Of a stretch of DNA of 64,000 bases, positions 1 to 8,158 are shown piece by piece (within the stretch, counting starts at the first letter, position 1; each line of letters begins with the position of its first letter). This stretch comes from Streptomyces sp. NBC_00344 (GTDB taxonomy: Bacteria; Actinomycetota; Actinomycetes; Streptomycetales; Streptomycetaceae), in assembly GCF_036088315.1 (NCBI RefSeq), contig NZ_CP107996.1:3304501-3368500 (forward strand), read 5' to 3'. The notes beneath the pieces are model-generated. The model had not been told where the DNA came from, ran no database searches, and saw nothing but the letters and a program-made list of their open reading frames with translations. The translations under genes were made by a program, and so were the position numbers.

Positions 1-465
1 GAGCAGCGCACCGCCACCGGAGACAATGCCCACCAGGGCGCCCATCGTGCCCACCGCGCGTCCGCGGTCCTGGGCATCCGGGAAGAGGCGGTTGGCGACG
101 CCGAAGGACAGCACGGCCGCGACACCCGCGCCGCAGCCCTGCAGCAGCCGGCCGGCAATGACCGCCGGGTACCACGGCACAGCTGCCACCATTACGGTGC
201 CGGCGATCAGCAGGATCATGCCTCCGATGATCGGTACCCGCAGTCCGCGGATGTCCGCGAGGCGGCCGGCGAGTGCGGAGGAGACGGACAGGGTCAGGGT
301 GTAGGCGGCCAGCACCCATGCGGTGGCACCCGAGGCCACCGAGAGGCTCTGCCCGAGTGCGGGCAGAGCGATGGGGGTCGCGGACATTCCGAGGGCGCTG
401 GGGGCGAGGAAGGACCCGAGTACGAGTCCGGCGGACAGAGCGTTGGGACGAGTCTGATTCGGCAT
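1..465 (-). CDS. MFS transporter, N-terminal part (cut by window edge)
   Basis: The minus-strand reading from an ATG at 463-465 runs off the left edge, giving about 155 residues. It shows the first helices of a major facilitator: a short tail, TM1 with small residues (SAGLVLGSFLAP), and a loop 2-3 motif-A region (ALAGRLADIRG) followed by a PIIGGMILL helix. A later GRLLQGCGAG segment fits TM4 of drug:H+ antiporters of the 12/14-TM DHA type. It starts only 7 nt after the aldehyde dehydrogenase stop, so the two are probably cotranscribed. The substrate cannot be told; export of a product of the neighbouring oxidation genes is an inference. Confidence 0.85.
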   Translation of the reverse strand, partial: MPNQTRPNALSAGLVLGSFLAPSALGMSATPIALPALGQSLSVASGATAWVLAAYTLTLSVSSALAGRLADIRGLRVPIIGGMILLIAGTVMVAAVPWYPAVIAGRLLQGCGAGVAAVLSFGVANRLFPDAQDRGRAVGTMGALVGIVSGGGALL

Positions 466-472
466 GGTGTTC

Positions 473-1936
473 TCAATCGACGTTGATGTAGACCGTCTTG
501 TACTGCAGGTACTCCTCGATGCCCTCGGGCCCCAGCTCACGCCCGTACCCGGAGGACTTGTAACCACCGAAGGAGGTGCTGTTCTCGAACTGCGCCCAGG
601 TGTTGACCCACACGATTCCCGACTGCAGTTGAGCGGCCACGTTGTGAGCGCGGCGGATGTTCTGCGTGTGCAGGCCCGAGGCCAGGCCGTACGGGGTTCC
701 GTTGGCGATCTCGACCGCCTCCTCGTCGGTGTCGAAGGGCAGCACCGTCAGGATCGGACCGAAGATCTCCTCCTGGGCGACGCGCATCTCCGGTGTCACA
801 CCGGTGAAGATGGTGGGCTGGTGGTAGAAGCCGGGGCCCTCGTGACCGGTGGATCCGCCGGAGCGCAGTTCCGCACCCTCCGCCAGACCGATACCGACGT
901 ACTCGATCACCTTGTCCAGCTGGGCCCGGTGGGCCAACGGGCCCAGCACCGTGGCCTCGTCCAGCGGGTCACCGATCGGGACCGACTCGGCCACCGCCGC
1001 CAGCCGGTCCACCACCTCGTCGTGCACGGAGCGGTGCACGAGAAGCCGGGAGCCGCTCATGCAGAACTGACCGGTGTTGAAGAAGGCGGCCTGGAAGGCC
1101 GACTGCACGGCGGCTTCGAGGTCCGCGTCGTCGAATATGAGGTTGGCGCCCTTGCCGCCCAGTTCGACGGTGACCCGCTTCAGTGTTCCGGCCGCGGCCG
1201 CGATCAGGCGCTTGCCGGTCGCCGTCGAGCCGGTGAAGGAGATCTTGTCGATCCCCGGGTGCACGGAGAACGCGGCACCGACGGTGGCGCCGTCGCCGGT
1301 GACCACGTTGTGCACGCCTTCGGGCAGACCCGCCTCGGCCATGATCTCGGCCAGCTTCAGCGCGGTCAGCGGAGTCTGCTCGGCCGGCTTGTGGACGACG
1401 GTGTTGCCGGCCGCGAGCGCCGGAGCGATCTTGTTGACCGCCAGGTTGAGCGGGAAGTTGAAGGGCGTGATGGCGCCGACCACGCCGAGGGGCTCACGCC
1501 GGGTGTACTGCAGTGAGCGCGCTCCGGCCGGCCGCGCCGCCCCCTCCAGCTGCTCGACCATGCCCGCGTAGTACCGGAAGATCTCGGCTGCGGCGCGCAC
1601 GTCGAACCCGCGGGTGAAGGTGATCGGCTTGCCGACATCCAGCGTCTCGCGCAGTGCCAGGTCCTCGGCCGCGGCCTCGATGCCGTCGGCGATCCGGTAC
1701 AGCACCCCGGCACGCTCCTTGCCGGGCATCGTCGGCCAGGGCCCGACGTCGAACGCCCGCCTGGCCGACTGCACCGCGCGGTCGAGGTCGCTCTCCCCGC
1801 CCCAGGCCACCTGGCAGATGGGGAGCTCGGTCGCCGGGTTTATGTCTTCGACGGTCTTGCCGGAATCGGACGGGCCGAACTTCCCGTCGATGAACAACTG
1901 ACCGTCACCGACGGCCCGGGCGGGCTGGTTCGTCAT
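473..1936 (-). CDS. NAD(P)-dependent aldehyde dehydrogenase
   Basis: A 487-residue protein of the betaine-aldehyde/phenylacetaldehyde dehydrogenase class, oxidising an aldehyde to its acid in the cytoplasm. The catalytic Cys292 sits in NTGQFC, the general base Glu258 in VTVELGGK, and the oxyanion Asn160 in TPFNFP; the cofactor loop is FTGSTATG (about 234-241). I chose the ATG at 1934-1936 because AGAGGAG lies about 8 nt upstream; the reading frame stays open further upstream but that part looks non-coding. It is separated from the LtrA-like gene by a strong hairpin, so it probably has its own promoter, and it is followed closely by the MFS gene. It may act after the GMC oxidoreductase of the same locus. 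The substrate is unknown. Confidence 0.93.
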   Translation of the reverse strand: MTNQPARAVGDGQLFIDGKFGPSDSGKTVEDINPATELPICQVAWGGESDLDRAVQSARRAFDVGPWPTMPGKERAGVLYRIADGIEAAAEDLALRETLDVGKPITFTRGFDVRAAAEIFRYYAGMVEQLEGAARPAGARSLQYTRREPLGVVGAITPFNFPLNLAVNKIAPALAAGNTVVHKPAEQTPLTALKLAEIMAEAGLPEGVHNVVTGDGATVGAAFSVHPGIDKISFTGSTATGKRLIAAAAGTLKRVTVELGGKGANLIFDDADLEAAVQSAFQAAFFNTGQFCMSGSRLLVHRSVHDEVVDRLAAVAESVPIGDPLDEATVLGPLAHRAQLDKVIEYVGIGLAEGAELRSGGSTGHEGPGFYHQPTIFTGVTPEMRVAQEEIFGPILTVLPFDTDEEAVEIANGTPYGLASGLHTQNIRRAHNVAAQLQSGIVWVNTWAQFENSTSFGGYKSSGYGRELGPEGIEEYLQYKTVYINVD

Positions 1937-2100
1937 CAGTCCACTCCTCTCGAAGAATGCCGGGGATCGGCACGCCATCGGAATGTAGGCAGTGGCACAC
2001 CGTGCCGGAGGGTGGGAAGGGCGCGGGCGGGACACTGCGTCAGGTCGGTACCCGGACCTCCGCGAGTACGGGCGGATCCGGCCCGCTCAGGCGGGTCCGG

Positions 2101-2144
2101 GCGCCGGGCGGGGGATGCCCGCCGGGCCATCCCCCGCCCGGCGC
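2101..2144 (-). terminator. Strong GC hairpin between LtrA-like and ALDH genes
   Basis: Perfect 17-bp arms at 2101-2117 and 2128-2144 flank a 10-nt loop, about 46 nt beyond the stop of the LtrA-like gene. There is no clear T tract, as is common for actinobacterial terminators. It would end the upstream operon before the aldehyde dehydrogenase gene. Confidence 0.7.
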
Positions 2145-2189
2145 GGTCCGCCGGTTCGCCGTTCCGGACAGCCGTGATCCCCGTGGCGC

Positions 2190-3398
2190 TCAGTCGCCGC
2201 CCTCGAGTGTCGCCATCCGTCGCCGGTGGCCGGGCTGCTCCGCGAGCACCGCGATCGCGAGGATCACGACCAGCACCGCGAGCACCACCGTCACGGGCAG
2301 ACCCGGCGCGAAGGGGATCACCGCGAGCACCGCCGCGGTGAGCGTCAGACGGATGAGTACGACCGCCTCGCTCAGCCCGGTGAACGCCGCCCGCACCAGG
2401 GCGCCCACCGCATGGAACACCGCGATGCCGCCCGCCAGACATGCGGCTGCCGACAGCGACAGATGCGCCACGTGTTCCGAGACCACTGCTCCGAGAGTTC
2501 CCCCGACCACGGCGAGGCCGCCCTGCATCGGCAGATGCCCGTACACGAACGCGTGCCTCAGCCAGGGATGTGACGCCAGCCGCGCATGGCTGCCCGGGCT
2601 GCTGCTGCTGACGCTGAAGTAGGCCCACCACAGGCACGCGCACAGCGCGAAGGCCAGCAGCCCCGCGAGGGTTCCCGTCGGTTCGGTCCGTGTGTGGGTC
2701 AGCCCGCCGACGAACCCCATGACGGCCTCACCCAGCACGATGATGGTGAACAGTCCGAAGCGCTCGGCCAGATGATCGGCGTCACTCGACAGCGCTTCGG
2801 TCGTCCTGCCCACCAGGAACGGAAGCGCCAGCTCCACCGCCATCCCCGCGGCCCACAGCGCCCACCGCTCCGGCCCCTCCCGTACCAGCAGGCCGCCCAG
2901 CCAAAGCAGCGACGACACCGTCGCACCCGCCGCGAAGGACCGGGCCAGAGCCCTGAACCGGGCGTCACCGCGCCCCGCCCATCCGTGCAGCACCGTGACC
3001 ATCCAGCGGGCGGCCAGATAGGACAGCACGAATCCGGCGTCCCCCGCCGTCCCGTGCCCGACCTGCCCGACGAACACCGCCATACCGCAGACACCCGCCA
3101 TACCGGCGATCGTCAGCAGCCGGTTGAGCGCGTCGTCCCGGTCCAGCCGGTTCGCCCGGTCCGTGTACAGCACCCAGGTCCACCACACCGGGATGAACAG
3201 CGCGACCACCCCCAGTACCGAGCCGGCGTCGGGCACCGCCTCCAGCCGGTGGGTGACCTGCTGGACGGCGGCGACGAACACCAGGTCGCAGAACAGCTCG
3301 AACCAGGAGGCCCGCCGGGCTCTTTCATTGTCCCTGGCCCCCGCCGCCTCGTCCGCGCCGGCCTCGACGGCTGTCCGCTCAGCCGGAGAAGACGACAC
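2190..3398 (-). CDS. Low temperature requirement protein A (LtrA) family membrane protein
   Basis: A 402-residue polytopic membrane protein. After a charged N-terminus comes the LtrA family signature RRASWFELFCDLVFVAAV (residues about 28-45), followed by roughly ten hydrophobic segments. The typical conserved HLAERFGLFTIIVLGEA stretch is present (around residue 210), and this matches the family closely. LtrA was named from a Listeria growth phenotype in the cold; its biochemical role is not established. The start overlaps the last 20 nt of the upstream short-chain dehydrogenase gene, which suggests translational coupling. It is the last gene before the terminator at 2101-2144. The link to the redox genes is only positional. 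Confidence 0.9.
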   Translation of the reverse strand: MSSSPAERTAVEAGADEAAGARDNERARRASWFELFCDLVFVAAVQQVTHRLEAVPDAGSVLGVVALFIPVWWTWVLYTDRANRLDRDDALNRLLTIAGMAGVCGMAVFVGQVGHGTAGDAGFVLSYLAARWMVTVLHGWAGRGDARFRALARSFAAGATVSSLLWLGGLLVREGPERWALWAAGMAVELALPFLVGRTTEALSSDADHLAERFGLFTIIVLGEAVMGFVGGLTHTRTEPTGTLAGLLAFALCACLWWAYFSVSSSSPGSHARLASHPWLRHAFVYGHLPMQGGLAVVGGTLGAVVSEHVAHLSLSAAACLAGGIAVFHAVGALVRAAFTGLSEAVVLIRLTLTAAVLAVIPFAPGLPVTVVLAVLVVILAIAVLAEQPGHRRRMATLEGGD

Positions 3399-4203
3399 CG
3401 GTCAGATCTTCACTGATCTCCCGCAGCCGCGCCCTGGCGGCCGGGTCGTACGCCTGGGCATGGGCCCTGGCCCGCGTCGAACGGTTGAAGTACGCGCCGG
3501 TGACGTCGCTCAGCTCCGTGCCGGTGACCAGGCGAAGGGTGTGCTCGACCCCCTCGGCCACCGTGCTCTGAGGGGAGAACAGGTGCACCACGATCTTGGT
3601 CGGCATGTACGACGAGGGATGCAGGGCGTTCACCGTGACCCCGGTGCCCTCCAGTTGTTCGGCGAGGTCGATCGTCAGCATGATCTCGGCGAGCTTGGCC
3701 TGGCAGTACGCCTGGCCTCCGTCCCAGTCGCGTTCGAGCATCACATCGTCGAAGTCCAGCGGAGCCTGGCCCGCCGATGTGACGTTGACGATGCGGGCCG
3801 GAGCGGACTCGGCCAGCAGACCGGCGAGCCGGCAGCTGAGGATGTACGGCGCCAGGTAGTCGACCTGGAAGGTGAGTTCATGACCGTCCTTGCTCACCTG
3901 GCGCTCCAGCTCGACACCCAGCCCCGCGTTGTTGACCAGCACGTCCAGCCGCGGGTAGGTCGCGACGATCCGGTCGGCGAGTCCCCGGATCTCCTCGAGC
4001 GAGGAGAAGTCGGCGAGTTCGTAGCTGAGCCGGTCGTTGCCGGTGGCCGATCGCAGCTCCTCGATGAGCTCCTCGCCCTTCGCGGCACTGCGGCCATGAA
4101 GAATCAACGTAGCGCCCTGTGCGGCGAGTTCATGCGCCAGGGCGCGTCCGAGCCCGTCGGTCGCGCCGGTGATGAGGACGTTCTGCTCAGTGATCGGTGT
4201 CAT
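3379..4203 (-). CDS. Short-chain dehydrogenase/reductase
   Basis: A 274-residue classical SDR with a Rossmann fold. The cofactor motif TGATDGLG lies at about residues 13-20, NNAG at about 90, the catalytic Ser in VTSAGQ at about 142 and the YxxxK pair in YCQAK at about 168. The basic residue in HGRSA after beta-2 favours NADP(H). It resembles the retinol dehydrogenase/light-dependent protochlorophyllide reductase-like branch of SDRs, which acts on varied alcohols and ketones. It lies 88 nt after the VOC gene and overlaps the next gene (LtrA-like), so it is in the same probable operon. GAGGAAC precedes the ATG. The substrate is unknown. Confidence 0.9.
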   Translation of the reverse strand: MTPITEQNVLITGATDGLGRALAHELAAQGATLILHGRSAAKGEELIEELRSATGNDRLSYELADFSSLEEIRGLADRIVATYPRLDVLVNNAGLGVELERQVSKDGHELTFQVDYLAPYILSCRLAGLLAESAPARIVNVTSAGQAPLDFDDVMLERDWDGGQAYCQAKLAEIMLTIDLAEQLEGTGVTVNALHPSSYMPTKIVVHLFSPQSTVAEGVEHTLRLVTGTELSDVTGAYFNRSTRARAHAQAYDPAARARLREISEDLTGVVFSG

Positions 4204-4291
4204 GCGGGTTCCTCCTGAGGTGGCGCCGCAACGCAGAACGCCGGGCCCGCGAGCGGGGACCGGCGGCCTGGGGGTCGGAGCGCGGTGGCTG

Positions 4292-4750
4292 CTAGCTGTA
4301 CTGCCCGAGTTCCTGGGGACTCTGATCGGTGTAACCCTGGCTGACCTCGATCACGACACCGTCCGGATCGGACACCCAGACGGTCCGCCAGCCCGGGATG
4401 AACTCGTCGAAGGAAAGCGGTCCCAGAGTCACGGGCAGCTGACCTTCGGCGCGCCCGAGGAAGACGTCCACGTCGTCGACCTGGAAGGCCAGGTGCCGCG
4501 CGGTGCCCGGGTTGGGCGGGCCGTCCTTTTCCGGCGGGACGAGCGCGTCCGCCTCAGTGGCGAAGAGTTCCAGATAGGCGTCCCCGCTGCGCAGGAATAT
4601 CACCCGGTCGCCCTCGGCCTCCACCACACGGGCCCGCTCGAAGCCGAACCATCTGGTGTAGAAGTCCTCGGTCTCCTTCTGGTCGCGGCAGTTGAGGCCG
4701 ACATGCGCCCAGCGCACGGGCGCTCGGGTCCCGGCTGTCGTCTCCGTCAT
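4292..4750 (-). CDS. VOC family protein (glyoxalase/extradiol dioxygenase fold)
   Basis: A 152-residue single-domain vicinal oxygen chelate protein. Two beta-alpha-beta-beta-beta modules are visible. Metal-ligand-like residues sit at the usual places: His in AHVGLN, Glu in YLELFA, His in RHLAFQVDD and Glu in VIEVSQ. The family includes glyoxalase I, epimerases, dioxygenases and antibiotic-sequestering proteins. It begins 4 nt after the stop of the preceding NTF2-like gene, so the two are surely cotranscribed. With the surrounding NTF2 proteins and oxidoreductases it may act on a cyclic or aromatic intermediate, but no specific function can be claimed. Confidence 0.85.
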   Translation of the reverse strand: MTETTAGTRAPVRWAHVGLNCRDQKETEDFYTRWFGFERARVVEAEGDRVIFLRSGDAYLELFATEADALVPPEKDGPPNPGTARHLAFQVDDVDVFLGRAEGQLPVTLGPLSFDEFIPGWRTVWVSDPDGVVIEVSQGYTDQSPQELGQYS

Positions 4751-4754
4751 GGTC

Positions 4755-5126
4755 TCAGCCTCCGGTCACAGGGGCGAAGGGCACACTGTCGTGGAAGTTC
4801 GCGAAGTAGACGATCTTCCCGTCGGTGACCCTGAAGTAGTTGCACACCTGCGCCTCGATGCTGTCCCCGCCCTTGGTGCGACCGGAGATGTGCGAGATCA
4901 CAGCGGCCTGCTCACCGTCGATGACGAAGTGCTGCGGCCGGTTCGCGAAGGAGACGTACATCTCGGGGAAGCCCTTCATCATCGCGCGCAGCGTCTCCCG
5001 CCCCTCCACATGGCCGGCGAGCTGCTCATCCATGACCTGATCGGCGGCGAAGAGATCGCACCAGTCGTCCCAGTAACCGGCGTTGGCCAGTTCGTAGTAG
5101 CGGTGCACGAGGTCCTTGGTGTCCAT
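4755..5126 (-). CDS. SnoaL/NTF2-like small protein
   Basis: A 123-residue alpha+beta-barrel protein of the NTF2/SnoaL-like superfamily. The N-terminal helix pattern DLVHRYYELANAGYWDDWCD is followed by LFAADQVMD and the beta strands typical of the fold. I used the ATG at 5124-5126 because AAGGAG lies 5 nt upstream; the GTG two codons earlier overlaps that ribosome site. Family members are polyketide cyclases, ketosteroid isomerase-like enzymes or stress proteins of unknown action. It is sandwiched between the tandem-domain SnoaL gene and the VOC gene in one operon. No substrate can be assigned. Confidence 0.82.
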   Translation of the reverse strand: MDTKDLVHRYYELANAGYWDDWCDLFAADQVMDEQLAGHVEGRETLRAMMKGFPEMYVSFANRPQHFVIDGEQAAVISHISGRTKGGDSIEAQVCNYFRVTDGKIVYFANFHDSVPFAPVTGG

Positions 5127-5160
5127 GGGCACTCCTTGTACGGGTATCGGTGGGGGCGGG

Positions 5161-5970
5161 TCAGGGCAGCGGGACGTCGAGCTGGCGCATCAGGCCGGTG
5201 GTGTCGGCCTGCACCCAGCGCTCCACGACCTTGGCGTTCTCCAGGCGGTAGACCTCGAGGCTGGTCCACTGCACCTCCTTGCCCGTGGGCTCCTGGCCGA
5301 AGAACGGTGCGATGTGCCGGCCGCGGAAGGTGATGTGCATGATCACCCGGTCCGGAGCAGCCGCGTACAGCGCGTCCAGGTGGACGGTGAAGTCGAGACC
5401 CTCGTGCGCGGCCCGGATGATCTCCTTGAGCTCGGTGAGACTCTCCACGCTCCAGGCGGGGTTGTTGTCGCGGAAGGTGGGGCCGAAGAGCTCGTCCAGA
5501 TCGTCGTAGCGCCGCTCGTTCACCGCGTCACTGACCCGCTGCACGACAGCGACGTTCTCGGCGTCGGACGAGAGCTGCGCCCGCAGGCCCAGGAGGTCGT
5601 CCTGTGCCCAGCGCTCGACCAGCTCGCCGTCCTCGACCCGCCAGATCTCGGTGGTGCTCCAGCGCACCTCGCGACCGGTGGCGGGCAGGTCGAGAGCCGG
5701 TCCCTGGTGGGTTCCGGTGAGGGTGACCCGGGTGATGACCTTGTCGCCCGAGACGAGGGCCTCGTCCAGTTCCGCGTGGACCTCCAGGGACTTGTGGGCG
5801 CCACGCAGGGCGTCCAGGTAGGCCTCCAGCCCCTCTATCTCGAAACCGGGGTGGTGGTCCTGGAAGTCCTGGCCGATGACCGCGGAGACGGTCTCGTAGT
5901 CGGCGTCGTTGAACGCCGTGAGGAAACGCTTGTAGAGCTCGACTCCTGGCTGGACGGCAGATGCGGGCAT
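5161..5970 (-). CDS. Protein with two tandem SnoaL-like (NTF2) domains
   Basis: A 269-residue protein made of two SnoaL-like domains (about 1-135 and 136-269). Each has the same order of elements: an AFND/AVNE helix, FQDHHP or FRDNNP, a VHAELDE or VHLDALY strand, GTHQGP or GRHIAP, and W(S/T)(T/S)xExxRxE followed by VERW. SnoaL is an ester cyclase-type polyketide cyclase; the paired Asp/His residues (DHH, DNN) lie near the family's catalytic positions. Most members carry a single domain, so an internal duplication is likely. It starts 52 nt after the GMC oxidoreductase gene, in the same operon. Cyclase, isomerase or binding functions are all possible. Confidence 0.85.
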   Translation of the reverse strand: MPASAVQPGVELYKRFLTAFNDADYETVSAVIGQDFQDHHPGFEIEGLEAYLDALRGAHKSLEVHAELDEALVSGDKVITRVTLTGTHQGPALDLPATGREVRWSTTEIWRVEDGELVERWAQDDLLGLRAQLSSDAENVAVVQRVSDAVNERRYDDLDELFGPTFRDNNPAWSVESLTELKEIIRAAHEGLDFTVHLDALYAAAPDRVIMHITFRGRHIAPFFGQEPTGKEVQWTSLEVYRLENAKVVERWVQADTTGLMRQLDVPLP

Positions 5971-6022
5971 GATGCCCCTCCTCAGATGCGTGACGGGAAC
6001 GTGCAGGTGGTGGTGCGGGTGA

Positions 6023-7600
6023 TCAGGAATGGCTGATGAGATCGGCGGCCTTTTCGCCGATCATGACGCTGGGTGCGTTGGTGTTACCGGCAACGATGTC
6101 CGGCATCACCGAGGCGTCGGCGACGCGCAGGCCTTCGATGCCGTGCACCCGCAGCTCGTGGTCGGTGACCGCGTCCGGGTCCTGGCCCATCCGGCAGGTG
6201 CCGACCGGATGCCAGAGCGTCGTGGCGCGGGCCGCGACATAGGCGCGCAGGGCCTCCCTGCTGGTGACGCCGTCCCCGAGGCCGAGTTCGGCGCCGCGGA
6301 AGGGGGCCAGCGCCCGGGTGCGGGCGAGCTCCCTGGCCAGCTCGACCCCCTCGACCAGCACGTTCATGTCCGCCGGGTCGGCGAGGTAGTCGGCGCGTAC
6401 GACCGCGGTCGACGCGGGGTCGGCGTCGCGCAGCCTGACCTGGCCGCGGCTGCCCGGCAGAAGGGCGATCGGCGCGAAGGTGAAGCCGGGTCCGCGGCGC
6501 TCCTCATCGGTCGCGTCGGGGGAGAGGAACGTGATGGGGCCGAAGGTGAATTGGAGGTCCGGCGCACCCGCGGGATCAGCGTCGCCTGTGTGGGTGAACA
6601 GACCCGCCTCGGACAGCAGCGCCTCCGCGGGCAACTCCTGACGGGACTGGTAGCTCACCGGAGCGAAGAGATGGTCCTGGAGGTTCTCGCCCACGCCGGG
6701 CAGGTCCTGCACACAGCCGATCCCGTGCGCACGCAGCTGCGCGGCGGGCCCGATACCCGAGAGCATGAGCAGCTTGGGCGTCTCGAAGGCGCCCGCGCAC
6801 ACGATGACCTCGCCCCGGGCACGAACCCGCTGCAGCCGGCCGTCGACCACGAATTCGACCCCTGCGGCGCGCTTGCCCTCCAGCAGGATGCGGGTGGCCT
6901 GCGCGCCCACCTCGACAGTGAGGTTGCCGCGTCCACGGGCGGGGTGGAGGTAGCCGGTGGCGGTGCTGCAGCGCTCGCCGTCGGCCGTGCGGGTGGTCTG
7001 GTAGAGGAATCCGTACCCGCTCTGACTCGCTCCGTTGTAGTCCGTCCCGTCGGCCGCGGCGTCGTCAGCCCCGTAGCCGAGTTCACGCGTCGCGGCGACG
7101 AACGCCTCCGCCAGCGGGGTGGGGGAATCATGGTCCCTGACGGACACCGGGCCCGCTTTGCCACGCAGTCCGCCGCTGCCGGCGCCCTGGTAGTCCTCGC
7201 TCCGGCGGAAATACGGCAGTACGTCGTCGTATCCCCATCCGGGGTTCCCGCGGTCCCGCCAGCCGTCGTAGTCGTGCCGGCTGCCGCGGACCCACATCAG
7301 CGCGTTGACCGAGCTGCAACCGCCGGCGACCTTTCCGCGGGCGATGGGCACGCTGCGTCCGCCGAGGCCGCTCTCGGGCTCGGTGGCGTACCCCCAGTCG
7401 ATCAGGGGGCTCCATGACGACGTCAGAAGGGCGAGGACCGCACCGGAGTCGGTGCGATGGATCTCCGGGCGCTCATCCCAGCCTCCGGCCTCCAGCAGCA
7501 GTACGCTCCGCTCGCCGTCCTCGCTGAGCCGCGCCGCCACCGCGCTGCCGGCCGAGCCCGCCCCGACGACGACGTAGTCGACTGATCGGTCGGCCGCCAT
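6023..7600 (-). CDS. GMC family FAD-dependent oxidoreductase (choline dehydrogenase-like)
   Basis: A 525-residue flavoprotein that oxidises alcohols. The N-terminus has the FAD-binding GAGSAGS motif (about 13-19) and LLLEAGG. The GMC signature region GGCSSVNALMWVRG lies near residue 85, and the C-terminal active-site block LWHPVGTCRMG is present with its catalytic His, followed by a second conserved region ending VMIGEKAADLI. The ATG at 7598-7600 shares its A with the TGA of the upstream SnoaL-like gene, so translation is coupled. It could supply aldehyde to the dehydrogenase at 473-1936. Substrate unknown; choline is unlikely because there are no betaine uptake genes nearby. Confidence 0.92.
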   Translation of the reverse strand: MAADRSVDYVVVGAGSAGSAVAARLSEDGERSVLLLEAGGWDERPEIHRTDSGAVLALLTSSWSPLIDWGYATEPESGLGGRSVPIARGKVAGGCSSVNALMWVRGSRHDYDGWRDRGNPGWGYDDVLPYFRRSEDYQGAGSGGLRGKAGPVSVRDHDSPTPLAEAFVAATRELGYGADDAAADGTDYNGASQSGYGFLYQTTRTADGERCSTATGYLHPARGRGNLTVEVGAQATRILLEGKRAAGVEFVVDGRLQRVRARGEVIVCAGAFETPKLLMLSGIGPAAQLRAHGIGCVQDLPGVGENLQDHLFAPVSYQSRQELPAEALLSEAGLFTHTGDADPAGAPDLQFTFGPITFLSPDATDEERRGPGFTFAPIALLPGSRGQVRLRDADPASTAVVRADYLADPADMNVLVEGVELARELARTRALAPFRGAELGLGDGVTSREALRAYVAARATTLWHPVGTCRMGQDPDAVTDHELRVHGIEGLRVADASVMPDIVAGNTNAPSVMIGEKAADLISHS

Positions 7601-8016
7601 CACACGATGGGGGTGAGGTCGCCGACCAGATAGCTGACGATCACGGGCCGTCCGGTGTCCGACGGGTACGCGAGCCGCCACTTCTGCTGGACGCGGAAGG
7701 ACGACACCGTGCCGTCCGCCACGCTCTTGGCCGTCCACACCACCGTGACGTCCACCGCCACGCCGTCTCCCTCGGCACGGCCCACGGCCTTCTCGACGAC
7801 ATGGGTCTGGTCCGCGAACGCCTCACCGACCACGGCGTACCAGTCGCGGAAGTCGTCATGGCTGCGCAGAGTGCGTTCGGGGAAAGCCATTTCCAGATCG
7901 GAATCAGCTACGAACGGCAGCATCTCCCCGACCGGATCATGCCGGCTCATCCGGTCGAACCATTCCTGTACGAAGTCGGCGAGTTCCTTCTCACCCAGGG
8001 GTCGGTCACCAGCCAT
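7600..8016 (-). CDS. SnoaL/NTF2-like protein, first gene of the oxidation operon
   Basis: A 138-residue protein with an NTF2-like layout: the N-terminal helix FVQEWFDRMSRHDP, a strand ending LEMAFPERTLRSH, then DDFRDWYAVV and four beta strands ending SFRVQQKWRLAY. It resembles nuclear transport factor 2-like proteins annotated in actinobacterial oxidoreductase operons. GAGAGAA lies about 7 nt before the ATG at 8014-8016. It opens the minus-strand operon and overlaps the GMC gene by one base. Its role is unknown; as a third NTF2-type protein in one operon it may bind or isomerise the pathway substrate. Confidence 0.82.
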   Translation of the reverse strand: MAGDRPLGEKELADFVQEWFDRMSRHDPVGEMLPFVADSDLEMAFPERTLRSHDDFRDWYAVVGEAFADQTHVVEKAVGRAEGDGVAVDVTVVWTAKSVADGTVSSFRVQQKWRLAYPSDTGRPVIVSYLVGDLTPIV

Positions 8017-8158
8017 GATTCTCTCCTGCTCTGCCTCGATGGATCAGCGCTTGCCTTGTTCGATGAAGCCAGTTGCGGGCGCCACCGCGCAGTGCACCCC
8101 GGAGGGGGAGGCACACTGCCGGAAGTCCGCCACGGGACTACGGCAACTGCCGCCGGCC

